DNA of 34,103 nt from Planctomycetota bacterium. GTDB lineage: Bacteria > Planctomycetota > PLA2 > JAEUHO01. The stretch covers positions 1-34,103 of the forward strand of contig JAJDEM010000259.1 of assembly GCA_029259795.1 (NCBI GenBank), in the 5' to 3' direction. A model generated the notes under the pieces. It worked only from the letters and a program-made list of their open reading frames with translations, was not told where the DNA came from and ran no database searches. This document shows positions 7,719 to 17,241 of the stretch, one piece after another. Position 1 is the stretch's first letter. Each line of letters starts with the position of its first letter. The position numbers and the translations under genes were made by a program.

Positions 7719-10124
7719 ATGAGCGCACCCCACGAACCCAACGTGAGCGCGCCCTCTGCCCTCCCCGTCGCAGCCCTGCGTTGGCGCTGCGATGCCGGTT
7801 CCTTCGAGTTCGAGACCACGGCCGATGTAGCGCCGGCCCCGGGCATCGTCGGTCAAGACATCGCAGTCGACGCCCTGCGCTTTGGCCTGGAGACGTCGGC
7901 CCCGGGCCAGCATGTGTTCGTGCGCGGGCTCACCGGCACGGGCCGCGTCTCGCTCGTGCGCGAGCTTCTCAAGACGATCCAACCGTCCTGCGCGCTCGCC
8001 CCGGACCGGTGCTACGTCTACAACTTCCGCCAGCCGGATCGGCCGCGCCTCCTGACCCTGCCCCGGAGCCAGGGCGAGACCTTCCGTCGGTTGGTCGACG
8101 CCGTCATCACGTTCATCCAGAAGGAGATGGCCGAGGCCCTTGCGTCAGACGACGTGAAGGCGCAGACCGGCGACGTCGAGAAGCAGACTGGCGAAGCCAT
8201 GAAGGTGGCGGCGAAGCCCTTCGAGGATGCGCTTCGCGAGGCGGGCTTCATGGTGCTGCGGATTGCCGCCGGCCAAGGCCAGCGCCAGGTGATCGTTCCG
8301 GTCATCGACGGCGAGCCCGCGCCGCCCGATCGAATCGAGGCGCTGCGCCGCGAGGGCAAGCTCAGCGAAGAGGACGTCGAAGCGCAGCAGGAAAAGATCG
8401 AAGCGTTCGGCGAGCAGATGCAGGCGGTCGGCGAGCGCATGCAGGAGATCCACGCCCAACGGATCGCCTCGTTGGAACGCCTGATCACGGATCAGGCCCG
8501 CGAGCTCCTCGAGACGGCGCTCGCACCGGTTCGCCGCGCGTTTCCGGCGGAGGACGTGCATGCGTTTCTCGATGCGCTGGTCGAAGACCTCGTGACGCAG
8601 CGCCTTGGCGAGTTGGCTGGCGATGCGCGCTTTGTCGAGCGGTATCGCGTCAACGTCATCGCCTACCACGAGCCTGGCGAGGGCTGCCCCGCCATCAGCG
8701 AGCAGTCGCCCTCGGTGCAGTCACTGCTCGGGACCATCGATCGCTCGTTGGACCCGGACGACGACGTCAGTGCCCCCCAGATGATGATCCGCGCTGGATC
8801 CCTGCTGCGCGCCGACGGCGGCTTCCTGGTCGTGGAGGGACGCGACCTCGTCATGGAGCCGGGCGCGTGGCGTTCGCTCGTTCGCACGCTCCGTAGCCAG
8901 ACGATCGAGCTGGTGCCGCCCAGCATGCCCGGGCCGTGGCGCGTGCCGGCACTCAAGCCGGATCCGATTCCCGTCACGCTGAAGATCATCATGCTCGGCG
9001 ACGCGGGCCTCTACTACGCGCTCGACGCACAGGACTCCGACTTCCGCGACTACTTCAAGGTCCTCTCCGACTTCGAGTCCACGCTGCCCCGCGACGCCGC
9101 CAGCCTCGGCCACTACGCGAGCGTGCTGGCGCGCATTGCAAGCGAGGCGGAGATGCGGCCGCTCGATCGGACCGGCGTCGCGGCGCTGTGTGAGCATGGC
9201 GCGCGGATTGCCGCACAGACGGATCGCTTGACGGCGCGCTTCGGCCGACTGGCAGACATCGCTCGCGAGGCGGGCTATCTCGCCGATCGGACGGATGCGC
9301 CCACGATCACCGGGAAGCACGTGATCGAGGCGGTGCTGCGTACGAAGTCCCGTGCGGACCTTCCGGCTCGGCGCTTCCGCGAGATGATCGGGCGCGGCGT
9401 CATCCGAGTGCAGACGCATGGCGAGGCGGTGGGCCAGATCAACGGCCTCGCCGTCATGTCGGCCGGACCGTTGACGTACGGCTTCCCCAATCGCATCACG
9501 GCGACGATCGGCGCGGGTACCGCAGGCACGATCAACATCGACCGGGAGGCGGAGCTCAGTGGCGCGATCCATACGAAGGGCTTCTACATTCTCGGCGGAC
9601 TGCTGCGCTATCTGCTACGCACTGATCACCCGCTGGCCTTCAGTGCCTCGATCGCGTTCGAGCAGAGCTACGGCGGGATCGACGGTGACTCGGCCTCCGG
9701 GGCCGAGATGTGCTGTTTGCTCAGCGCCCTGACCGACCTGCCCCTCAACCAGGGGCTTGCGATGACCGGCGCGATCGATCAGGTCGGCAGCATCCTGCCC
9801 ATTGGCGGCGTGAACGAGAAGATCGAAGGCTACTTCGACGCCTGTCGCGAGTGCGGGCCGCTGACGGGTACGCAGGGAGTCATCATCCCGTTGACGAACG
9901 CGGGGGACTTGATGCTGCGCCACGATGTCGTCGAGGCCTGTGAGGCCGGCCAGTTCGGGATCTACCCGGTCGATACGATCCACCAGGCGCTGGCGTTGTT
10001 CACGGGGCGCGACGCGGGCGCACGCGACGACGCGGGGAACTACCCCGCGGAGTCGGTGCTCGGGCTCGCGGTCAGCCGGGCGCACGCGTACTGGGAGATG
10101 GCCATCCGCCGCAGCGAGGCTTGA
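7719..10124 (+). CDS. Lon-family protease with AAA_32-type ATPase domain
   Basis: P-loop-like GLTGTGRVSLVREL, S16 catalytic Ser in GGIDGDSASGAEMCCLLSAL and catalytic Lys in GGVNEKIEGYFDAC. RBS GGAGGA lies 8 nt before the ATG. Confidence 0.93.
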   Translation: MSAPHEPNVSAPSALPVAALRWRCDAGSFEFETTADVAPAPGIVGQDIAVDALRFGLETSAPGQHVFVRGLTGTGRVSLVRELLKTIQPSCALAPDRCYVYNFRQPDRPRLLTLPRSQGETFRRLVDAVITFIQKEMAEALASDDVKAQTGDVEKQTGEAMKVAAKPFEDALREAGFMVLRIAAGQGQRQVIVPVIDGEPAPPDRIEALRREGKLSEEDVEAQQEKIEAFGEQMQAVGERMQEIHAQRIASLERLITDQARELLETALAPVRRAFPAEDVHAFLDALVEDLVTQRLGELAGDARFVERYRVNVIAYHEPGEGCPAISEQSPSVQSLLGTIDRSLDPDDDVSAPQMMIRAGSLLRADGGFLVVEGRDLVMEPGAWRSLVRTLRSQTIELVPPSMPGPWRVPALKPDPIPVTLKIIMLGDAGLYYALDAQDSDFRDYFKVLSDFESTLPRDAASLGHYASVLARIASEAEMRPLDRTGVAALCEHGARIAAQTDRLTARFGRLADIAREAGYLADRTDAPTITGKHVIEAVLRTKSRADLPARRFREMIGRGVIRVQTHGEAVGQINGLAVMSAGPLTYGFPNRITATIGAGTAGTINIDREAELSGAIHTKGFYILGGLLRYLLRTDHPLAFSASIAFEQSYGGIDGDSASGAEMCCLLSALTDLPLNQGLAMTGAIDQVGSILPIGGVNEKIEGYFDACRECGPLTGTQGVIIPLTNAGDLMLRHDVVEACEAGQFGIYPVDTIHQALALFTGRDAGARDDAGNYPAESVLGLAVSRAHAYWEMAIRRSEA

Positions 10125-10129
10125 TCCGG

Positions 10130-11620
10130 CTAGGGCGCGACTTGGGTGATGCGATAGATGCCCGAGAACGTAGAGACGTAGAGCGAGCCGTCGGTCGCCA
10201 TGCAGACATCCAGCGGGTGGTTCGACGACGCGGAGAGCTTGAAGCGGGCAAACTCGTCCTCGCTGTCGATGTCGGTGAAGGCGGCACCCGACATCACGAA
10301 GCGTCGGATGGCATGGTCGTCGTAGGACGCCATGAAGAGGTTGTTGTTGTAGGCGGCGCCCCAGCCCGTCCCGTCGTGCCAGCAGAGCGCGGTCGGCACG
10401 ATGACGGTCTGGTAGTTGCGGATCCGGAACCCGGTGGGTGGAGGCGGATTGCCGCCCCACTCGAAGTTCATTCCGGCTTGCAGGAAGTTGAGCTCGTCAT
10501 CCGCGGCGGGGCCATTGTCCACACCGAACAGGCCTCCGGTCGCCGGGTGCACCGCGAGACCGAACGTGTTGCGTAGCCCGCGGCACCACTCGGGATCGGC
10601 GGGCGTCGGATTGCCTGCGGCAGGGGCCGCCGGCAGGGTGCTGACGTCGTACCGGAGGATCTTGCCTGCGAGTGACGTCGAGCTCGGGGCTTGGGCGTTG
10701 GCGGCATTCTGCACGTCACCGAGGCTCACGAAGAGTGCGCCGCTCGCGTCGAACAGGATCTCGCCGCCGTTGTTCACCCCGCCCGGAACCGTGACCGGCA
10801 GGTTGTCGAGGACGATGCCCTCGTTGGTTCCGATGTTGTTCACATCCGTGTAGCGCAGCACGCGGATGCGGTCGACGGTCATCGCCATCGCGTCCGCGGG
10901 GGTGCAGGCGAGAACGTAGACATGCCCACTCGTGCCGTAGTCGGGCGCTAGCGTGAGCCCGAGCAATCCCATGTGGCCGTTCTGCAAGACGTTCAGCGTC
11001 ACGAACGGTGTCGGGAGAAGGCCGGTCCCCGGGCCGGTGCCCGGCACGAAGACGCGTACGTTCCCCGTGTCGACCTCGAGGTAGAGGATGCGTCCATCGG
11101 GGGTGCGCGCGAACTTTGCGATCTTCGCGGGTGTCGGCGCGCCGGGCTCGAGCACGACCTCTGCATTGAAGCCCTCCTCCAAGAACTCCATGGCGGCGGG
11201 GAGAGCGGCCCCGACCGTGATCGTCACGGCAGCGGTGGTCTGGCCGGCTGCGTTGCTCGCTGTGACCGTGTGGACCGTCGCGCCCGCTTCGGCGGTCGGC
11301 GTGCCGCTGATCGCGCCCGTTGTGCTGCTCAACGCAAGTCCCGCGGGTAGCGCGGGGGTCACACTCCACGTCGTCACAGCCCCACCCTGCACGGTGGGCA
11401 CGTTCGGCGCGATGGCCGCGCCGTCGCGATAGAACACCGGCGAGTCGGGGTACTGCAGGTTGGACGGGGCGCTCGGCGGCGGGGGTGTGCCGGAGCCCCC
11501 GCCGCCGCCGCACGCGATCGTCAAGGCGAGCAGCGGGGCGAACGAGAGCATCGCCGCCGCGCGGAGCCAGAGGGCGCAAGCCCGGCCGGGCTGCGTGGAA
11601 TCGGACGGGGGGTTGTTCAT
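10130..11620 (-). CDS. PQQ-dependent sugar dehydrogenase-like (glucose/sorbosone dehydrogenase) lipoprotein with N-terminal putative Ig domain
   Basis: Lipobox ...LALTIACGGGGG, Ig-like PALPAGLALSSTTGAISGTPT, then beta-propeller segments GHMGLLGLTLAPDYGTSGHVYV, GGEILFDASGALFVSLGD, AGKILRYDVST, WCRGLRNTFGLAVHPATGGLFGVDNG. Confidence 0.85.
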   Translation of the reverse strand: MNNPPSDSTQPGRACALWLRAAAMLSFAPLLALTIACGGGGGSGTPPPPSAPSNLQYPDSPVFYRDGAAIAPNVPTVQGGAVTTWSVTPALPAGLALSSTTGAISGTPTAEAGATVHTVTASNAAGQTTAAVTITVGAALPAAMEFLEEGFNAEVVLEPGAPTPAKIAKFARTPDGRILYLEVDTGNVRVFVPGTGPGTGLLPTPFVTLNVLQNGHMGLLGLTLAPDYGTSGHVYVLACTPADAMAMTVDRIRVLRYTDVNNIGTNEGIVLDNLPVTVPGGVNNGGEILFDASGALFVSLGDVQNAANAQAPSSTSLAGKILRYDVSTLPAAPAAGNPTPADPEWCRGLRNTFGLAVHPATGGLFGVDNGPAADDELNFLQAGMNFEWGGNPPPPTGFRIRNYQTVIVPTALCWHDGTGWGAAYNNNLFMASYDDHAIRRFVMSGAAFTDIDSEDEFARFKLSASSNHPLDVCMATDGSLYVSTFSGIYRITQVAP

Positions 11621-11664
11621 CGTGGTGCCAGAGGGGTGGGGGGGCGGTCGGGCGAGGCGGCGTC

Positions 11665-12966
11665 CTAGACGTAGCCGAGGGTCGTGTTGATGTCCTGGAC
11701 TTCGGGGAAGACAGCCGCGCCATTGCCACCGAGGTGGTTCGTGACGGCCTCGCGGAAGATGTCGCGGTAGTCGAGCTCGTAGTGGAGCCAGTTCTGCCCC
11801 GAGATGTCGGTCTCCGTGATCTCCGGTCCGTAGAGGCGCGTTCCGGCCGTCAGTCCTCCGCCGAGGGCGAAGAATATGTTGCCGTGGCCGTGGTCGGTGC
11901 CGTTCGAGCCATTCTCGAAGTTGCGCCGGCCGAACTCAGACGAGACGAGAATCAGCATGTCGTTCCACACGCCCATCTCCTTGCAGTCGTCCACGAAGGT
12001 CCCGAGCGCGTCGTCAAGGCGCGTCATGAGGTTGGCTTGGTTGCCTGCTTCGTTGCCCTGCGCGCCATGCGTGTCCCAGCCGCCAAAGCCGGTCATGAAC
12101 AGCCGCGTCTCGAAGCCGCCCCGGATGAGGACGGCCGCGTCGCGTAGGTAGCGCCCCGGTGTATTCGTGGGGTAGAGGCCCGCGAACGAAGAGCCCGTCG
12201 TGGGATCCTCGTAGTCGCTGACCGCCTGCTGGATCTGGCCCGAGAGCTGGACGCCTTGATCCAACGCATTCTTGGCTTCGGTGGTCAGCGTGTCGCCCGA
12301 GAAGCTCTGCAGCACGTTGCTCAGGGCCGCAAGGCGGTGGGCATGGTCCGGGTCGCTGATGCTCGCGCTCGAGAAGTCGAAGCTCGAGAGGGAGCCGACC
12401 ATGAACGGGTTGGAACTGCCGCCCTCGAACTCAAGCGGTCGGCCTACGCCGATCGCCGCTGCGCCGAGCGGCGTGGGGGCGTGCAACTGCGCGTAGCGCG
12501 CCACCCAGCCGCTCGGGTCGATGCCCAGCGGCTCGAAGTCGCCGCGCACGCCCCAGCTGTGGATGTCCTGGCTGATGAAGTGGCTGAGGTTCTGGTTGGG
12601 GTAGCCCACCATGCGGAAGGCGCAGGCCTCACCGCTGCCAAACAGCCCTGCCATGTTGCTCAGCGCCGGATGCAGCGCGTAGTCGGTCTCGCCGATGCTC
12701 AATGCGTTGGCGGGATCGATGCGGATCGTGGGCCGTAGCGAGTGGTAGGCGCTGTTGGTGACCGGCACCAGCATGTTCAGCCCGTCGTAGCCGCCGAACC
12801 CGAACATGGAGACGAGGCGTCGATGGTTGGCCATCGGCGCACCGCTGGCTTCCGGCAGAAGGCCGCGCCCGAAGGAGCCGAGCGCTGCGACGCCGGCTCC
12901 GGCGAGGGTGTAGCGCAGGATGTCGCGCCGAGTGATGTTCTTGGGGAGATGCTTCTTGTTGCACAT
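11665..12966 (-). CDS. DUF1501 domain-containing protein with Tat-type signal
   Basis: NITRRDILRYTLAGAGVAALGSFGRG signal. The body has DUF1501-like motifs FGGYDGLNMLVP, GFGGWDTHGAQGN, ILVSSEFGRR, GTDHGHGNIFFALGGGL. Confidence 0.92.
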   Translation of the reverse strand: MCNKKHLPKNITRRDILRYTLAGAGVAALGSFGRGLLPEASGAPMANHRRLVSMFGFGGYDGLNMLVPVTNSAYHSLRPTIRIDPANALSIGETDYALHPALSNMAGLFGSGEACAFRMVGYPNQNLSHFISQDIHSWGVRGDFEPLGIDPSGWVARYAQLHAPTPLGAAAIGVGRPLEFEGGSSNPFMVGSLSSFDFSSASISDPDHAHRLAALSNVLQSFSGDTLTTEAKNALDQGVQLSGQIQQAVSDYEDPTTGSSFAGLYPTNTPGRYLRDAAVLIRGGFETRLFMTGFGGWDTHGAQGNEAGNQANLMTRLDDALGTFVDDCKEMGVWNDMLILVSSEFGRRNFENGSNGTDHGHGNIFFALGGGLTAGTRLYGPEITETDISGQNWLHYELDYRDIFREAVTNHLGGNGAAVFPEVQDINTTLGYV

Positions 12967-12983
12967 GGTCTTGCTCCTTTCGT

Positions 12984-14891
12984 TCAGCGCGTCTGGTAGG
13001 TGGGGTGTTGGGCGAGGATCCAGAGGAGGCCGCGGGCACGCTCCTCTGCGGTGGTGGGATCGCCCGCGGGATCAAACGGATCCGGCGTGACGGTGCCGCC
13101 TCCATCCCGCTCCGTGTCGAGGTAGGTCACCAACTCGGTACGCTCCGGTGTCGAGAGCACGACTTGGAGGCGCTCGGTGAAGGAGTCGACCGTCGCCCCG
13201 GCATCCGCCGTGGGCGTCGGGAGAAGCTGCAGTGCGTTGATTCCGAGGCTGGCTTGGATGCCCTGGGCCTGCTCGGTCACATAGTTGAGTAGGTTGGCGC
13301 GGTCGACCATCCCCTGGGCGGAGAGCCACTGCGTGCCCCCCGGCCAGCCATCGACGGTGGGTGGCTGGGTTGGGCGATGCCCCATGAGCACCAGCACCCG
13401 GTCGATCTGTACGGGATCACCGATGAGGTTGGTTGCGCGCATGAAGCCGGTGATGTGCTCGACCGGTCCCTTCACGAAACCCACGCGGGCGAGCGACGAG
13501 AAGAACGCCTCCGACTGGAAGAGCTTCATGAGGACGGGCTTGAGTTCCCAGCCGCCGGAGCGCAGGTCGTCTGCGAGTTCATCGATGACGTTCTGCGGCG
13601 GGTTGGCGTAGCAGAAGTACTGCAGGAGCGAGCGCACGATCCACTGCCCGACGCGACTCACGCCGGTGGCTGCTTCGTTCGTTCCCAAGACGATGTCGAC
13701 CATCTGGTCGTACTCGTCGACCTCGCCCGGACCCGGTGTCTGCGCCGGGATGGTCACGCCGAGCACGGTCTTCTCCGTGTGGTCGTGGCGGTTGACGTCG
13801 AACTCGATGAAGTTCTTTCCGGTCATCGAGTCGAACCGCTGGCGGTAGCCCGTGAAGGCGCGCGCGGCTTCCTCGATGTCTGTCTGGGTGTACTCGATGT
13901 CGACACCCAGACAGAAGAGCTCCAGGAACTCGCGGCCGAAGTTCTCGTTCGGCTCGCCGTCCACATTGCTGATGCCGTCGAGCCAGACGAGCATCGTGGG
14001 GTCCCGCGCCATGTCGATCAGCAGGGTGCGGAGATTGCCCGCCCCGCCGTGCCGCCACAGGTTCACATGGTCGATGAAGTAGTGGCTGTTGGCGCTGCCG
14101 AGGACCGACGTCGATGCGGCGAAGTGCTCGTGCCAGTGGAACGCGAGGTTCTCCTGGAAGGGGTTTTGGTTGAGCATGATCATGTACAGCCACCAGCGGG
14201 CGAGATCAGATGCCGAGGGAAACTCGCCGTTGGGGTCGTTTGCGTCGATGAGGTAGGCATTGCGCGCGTCGGTCTCGAGCGTGGTCGTGTCGGCGAACGA
14301 GGTCATGGCGTCGACATAGGCCGCGAGGCCGAGCTGGCCGAGCGCGTCGTAGTGGGCCTGGCTGAACCCCAGGTGGGTTCGATCGAGGAAGTAGCGCAGA
14401 TCGGCGTCGGTGATCGTCGCCTTGGGCGCGAGCGACTTCGACTCCGTCCACAACACCTCGAGGGTCACCGTGCTCGATGTCTGGCCCTCGCTGTTGCTCG
14501 CCGTCACGACGTAGCCGGTCGACGGCGCGGGCATGAGGGGCGTCCCCTGGATGGTGCCGCTCGCGTCGAGGGAGAGCCCCGGCGGCAGCGCAGGCGCCGA
14601 GACCCAGGTCGTGGGATCGCCGCCGGTCCAGCTGGCTGTGTTCGGGGTGATGGGTGCGTCGGTGCGGTAGGTCGCGGGCGACGACGCGAATGAGAGATTG
14701 GCCGGGGCGTTGCCCGCCGGCGGGGGCGTGCCGCCGCCGCCGCCGCCACAACCAAGCAGGGCGAGGCCGGGGAGGAGGAGCAGCAGGAGGCAGGCCTGGC
14801 GCATGCCTCTACGTAGGTAGGTGGCGGGCCGGTTCAGGGCATGCCGTTTCGGAATCGGTAGCGCGGAGCTGCGCATGCGGGGAGTCTGCAT
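12984..14891 (-). CDS. DUF1800 family protein (lipoprotein) with N-terminal putative Ig domain
   Basis: LALLGCGGGGG lipobox, PALPPGLSLDASGTIQGTPL Ig-like motif, and DUF1800 motifs LARWWLYMIMLNQNPFQENLAFHWHEHF, NENFGREFLELFCLGVD, EEAARAFTGYR, PVEHITGFMRA. An alternative start lies at 14804. Confidence 0.9.
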   Translation of the reverse strand: MQTPRMRSSALPIPKRHALNRPATYLRRGMRQACLLLLLLPGLALLGCGGGGGGTPPPAGNAPANLSFASSPATYRTDAPITPNTASWTGGDPTTWVSAPALPPGLSLDASGTIQGTPLMPAPSTGYVVTASNSEGQTSSTVTLEVLWTESKSLAPKATITDADLRYFLDRTHLGFSQAHYDALGQLGLAAYVDAMTSFADTTTLETDARNAYLIDANDPNGEFPSASDLARWWLYMIMLNQNPFQENLAFHWHEHFAASTSVLGSANSHYFIDHVNLWRHGGAGNLRTLLIDMARDPTMLVWLDGISNVDGEPNENFGREFLELFCLGVDIEYTQTDIEEAARAFTGYRQRFDSMTGKNFIEFDVNRHDHTEKTVLGVTIPAQTPGPGEVDEYDQMVDIVLGTNEAATGVSRVGQWIVRSLLQYFCYANPPQNVIDELADDLRSGGWELKPVLMKLFQSEAFFSSLARVGFVKGPVEHITGFMRATNLIGDPVQIDRVLVLMGHRPTQPPTVDGWPGGTQWLSAQGMVDRANLLNYVTEQAQGIQASLGINALQLLPTPTADAGATVDSFTERLQVVLSTPERTELVTYLDTERDGGGTVTPDPFDPAGDPTTAEERARGLLWILAQHPTYQTR

Positions 14892-15345
14892 CGTGGTGCC
14901 TCCGGGGCTCGTGCACGGCGGTCTCGGGGTTCCGGACCGGCGTTGGGGGGTCTACTCGGGTGCGCTCGCTGAGCATCTGGAGCCCTAGGCTCGCAAGATG
15001 GCTGCTGTTGGCGGCGGGTCTTTTGTGTGCAAGGCGATCACGCGTAGGTCCGTGTGCCCACGCGCCAGAACTGGCGTAGGCAACACGATCCTCGGAAGCG
15101 GAATCGCCCGGCGCACCCGTGGTCCCCCCTGGGGCGTGCCGGTCATGCTTAGCTTTACCCGCGAGGAGGCGGACAGGTTTCCCTACGTTTTTCGATTTCT
15201 CGTAAGGCATGGCTTACGGGCACTCCGGTAACGCTGCAGCCACCCCGGGGCCTCGATCTCACCAGAGGCCCTTCGACCGGGCGGCGCGTCGCCCTCAAGG
15301 TGGAAGTGGGGCGCGTCGCAAGCTGGAACAGGTACCCTCGGGCCG

Positions 15346-16770
15346 ATGAGCCAATCCGACTTCCAACTTCCGACCGCTGATGCGGTCCGTGCGGCCCTGA
15401 AGGCCCGGCGCAGCGCGCTGGCCGCGGCGTGGGACGCCGCGCCGGATTCGGGCGGCGGACTGCTGCTGGTCCCCTCGGGACTGGCGCTGCCCATCGAAGG
15501 CTCGGACCAGCCCTACGCGTTCCGCGCGCACGACGACCACTACTACCTGAGTGGCGCGCGCGCGCCGGCCCAGGTGTTGGTCTACGACCCGGCGGCCGCC
15601 CCGGGATGGATTCTGTTCTCCGCCGTGGCCGATCAGGACGACCGCGTGTGGCATGGAGGAACCGAAGCGCTCGAGGAGCGCGCGGCGCGACTCGGCTTCG
15701 ATGCGGTTTCAGCGCTCGAGGACCTCGGGCCCTGGCTGGCGGGGCAAGCGGGGCGTCCGGCCGCCTTGCTCGGCAGCCGCGACATTCTCGAGCGGCCGAT
15801 CGGCTACCGCCTGCATCCGGGTGACCTTGACATTCTCGCGTTCGACGCGGACTGGACGGCGCTCCTCCAGGAGCGCGTCACGGCCGGGCGCCGGGTGAAG
15901 GACGAGGTCGAGCTCGCCTACATGCGGGCTGCGGCGTTTGCGACGCGCGCAGGTCACCTCCGTGGCATCGAGCGTGCGCGCGCCGGCATGACAGAGCGCG
16001 CGCTGCAGGTCGAGATCGAGTACGCGTTCCAGCGCGCGGGCGCCGAGCGTCCCGCCTACGCGTCGATCGCCGTGGCTGGCGCGCGCTGCGCCGTGCTCCA
16101 TGCAACCCCCGGCGAGCAGCTTCTCACAGAGGGGGATCTGGTCCTGGTCGACGCGGGGGCCGAGGTCGCTGGCTATGACTCCGATGTCACGCGGACCTGG
16201 CCCGTCGGCGCCGCGTTCACGGCCGAGCAGCGCGCGCTCTACGACCTGGTGCTCTCCGTGCAGCAGACCGCGATCGATGCGGTGGGTCCCGGCGTCGAGT
16301 ACCGCGACATCCACATGCAGGCCGCCCTCGGCATCGCAGAGGGGCTGGTGGACTTCGGCCTTCTCAAGGGGCGCGCGGAGAGCCTGGTCGAGCGGGACGC
16401 GCATGCGCTCTTCTTCCCGCATGGCGTGGGGCATCTCATCGGCCTGGCAACGCATGACGTCGGGGGCTGGGCCGAGGGGCGCACGCGCAGTGACCGTCCC
16501 GGCCTCAAGTACCTGCGGATCGACCTCCCGCTTGCGGCGGGTCACGTTGTCACGATCGAGCCGGGGATCTACATGATCCCGGCCCTGCTCGAGGATCCGG
16601 AGCTCCGCCACAAGCATCATGACGACGTGAACTGGGCGCGGGCGGATGCCATGCTCGCGTTCGGCGGCATTCGCATCGAGGACGACGTCCTCGTCACGGC
16701 TGCCGGGCGCGAGGTCTTGACTGGGGCGATCCCGAAGACACCGGCCGAGCTCGAGGCGCTCCGCCGCTAG
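15346..16770 (+). CDS. pepP: Xaa-Pro aminopeptidase (M24B, aminopeptidase P family)
   Basis: N-terminal AMP_N-like region, then GDLVLVDAGAEVAGYDSDVTRTWPVG, HALFFPHGVGHLIGLATHDVGG, VVTIEPGIYMIP, GGIRIEDDVLVTAAG (metal-binding D, D, H, E, E). Confidence 0.93.
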   Translation: MSQSDFQLPTADAVRAALKARRSALAAAWDAAPDSGGGLLLVPSGLALPIEGSDQPYAFRAHDDHYYLSGARAPAQVLVYDPAAAPGWILFSAVADQDDRVWHGGTEALEERAARLGFDAVSALEDLGPWLAGQAGRPAALLGSRDILERPIGYRLHPGDLDILAFDADWTALLQERVTAGRRVKDEVELAYMRAAAFATRAGHLRGIERARAGMTERALQVEIEYAFQRAGAERPAYASIAVAGARCAVLHATPGEQLLTEGDLVLVDAGAEVAGYDSDVTRTWPVGAAFTAEQRALYDLVLSVQQTAIDAVGPGVEYRDIHMQAALGIAEGLVDFGLLKGRAESLVERDAHALFFPHGVGHLIGLATHDVGGWAEGRTRSDRPGLKYLRIDLPLAAGHVVTIEPGIYMIPALLEDPELRHKHHDDVNWARADAMLAFGGIRIEDDVLVTAAGREVLTGAIPKTPAELEALRR

Positions 16771-16779
16771 CGAGCGGCG
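16762..16779. terminator. Possible bidirectional hairpin over convergent stop codons
   Basis: CGCCGCT-AGCG-AGCGGCG is a perfect 7-bp inverted repeat spanning the overlapping stops of pepP and the NTF2-like gene. No U-tract. Confidence 0.35.
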
Positions 16780-17204
16780 TCCGAACCCAGCGCGGTTTCG
16801 TGCACGTGCAGCCAGCGCACCCGATTGCGCGCGGCGGGGGTGCGCTCGAGCAGCGCCGTGCTGAGGCGCCCGGTCTCGACGCCCCTCAGCACCTGCCACT
16901 CCTCGTAGGTGACCAGCACGGTCTCGTCGTCGAAGCGGCGGCAGTGAAAGTCGCGGATCTCGATGGCGAAGTTCGGACCCGGGCCATGCTGGCCATGCAG
17001 CGGCCGCAGTCCCGCGAGCAAGGCCTCCCGCGAAAGCAACGCGCCACCCGGGGTGATGAGGTGAAACCCGGGCGCGATGACCGCTTCGATGGAGGCCCAC
17101 ACCGCGTCCGTCGCCTCGAGCGTTCCGCAAAACCACCCCGTGAAGAACGCGTGCAGGTCTCTGACCTCGGTTCGGCAATCGGAGGCGATCTGTTGTGCGA
17201 GCAT
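16767..17204 (-). CDS. SnoaL/NTF2-like (DUF4440-type) small protein
   Basis: LHAFFTGWFCGTLEATDAVWASIEAVIAPGFHLITPGGALLSREALLAGLRPLHGQ...WLHVHETAL. NTF2-like pattern, start at MLAQQ. Confidence 0.7.
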   Translation of the reverse strand: MLAQQIASDCRTEVRDLHAFFTGWFCGTLEATDAVWASIEAVIAPGFHLITPGGALLSREALLAGLRPLHGQHGPGPNFAIEIRDFHCRRFDDETVLVTYEEWQVLRGVETGRLSTALLERTPAARNRVRWLHVHETALGSDAAR

Positions 17205-17241
17205 GCCGTGAACGTATCGTGAACGGCGGAAGGAGTGCGCG

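Noticed and set aside
15201-15218. CGTAAG-GCATGG-CTTACG as a Rho-independent terminator
   Set aside because: No U-tract follows on either strand, and no gene ends nearby (both flanking genes start and diverge from here).
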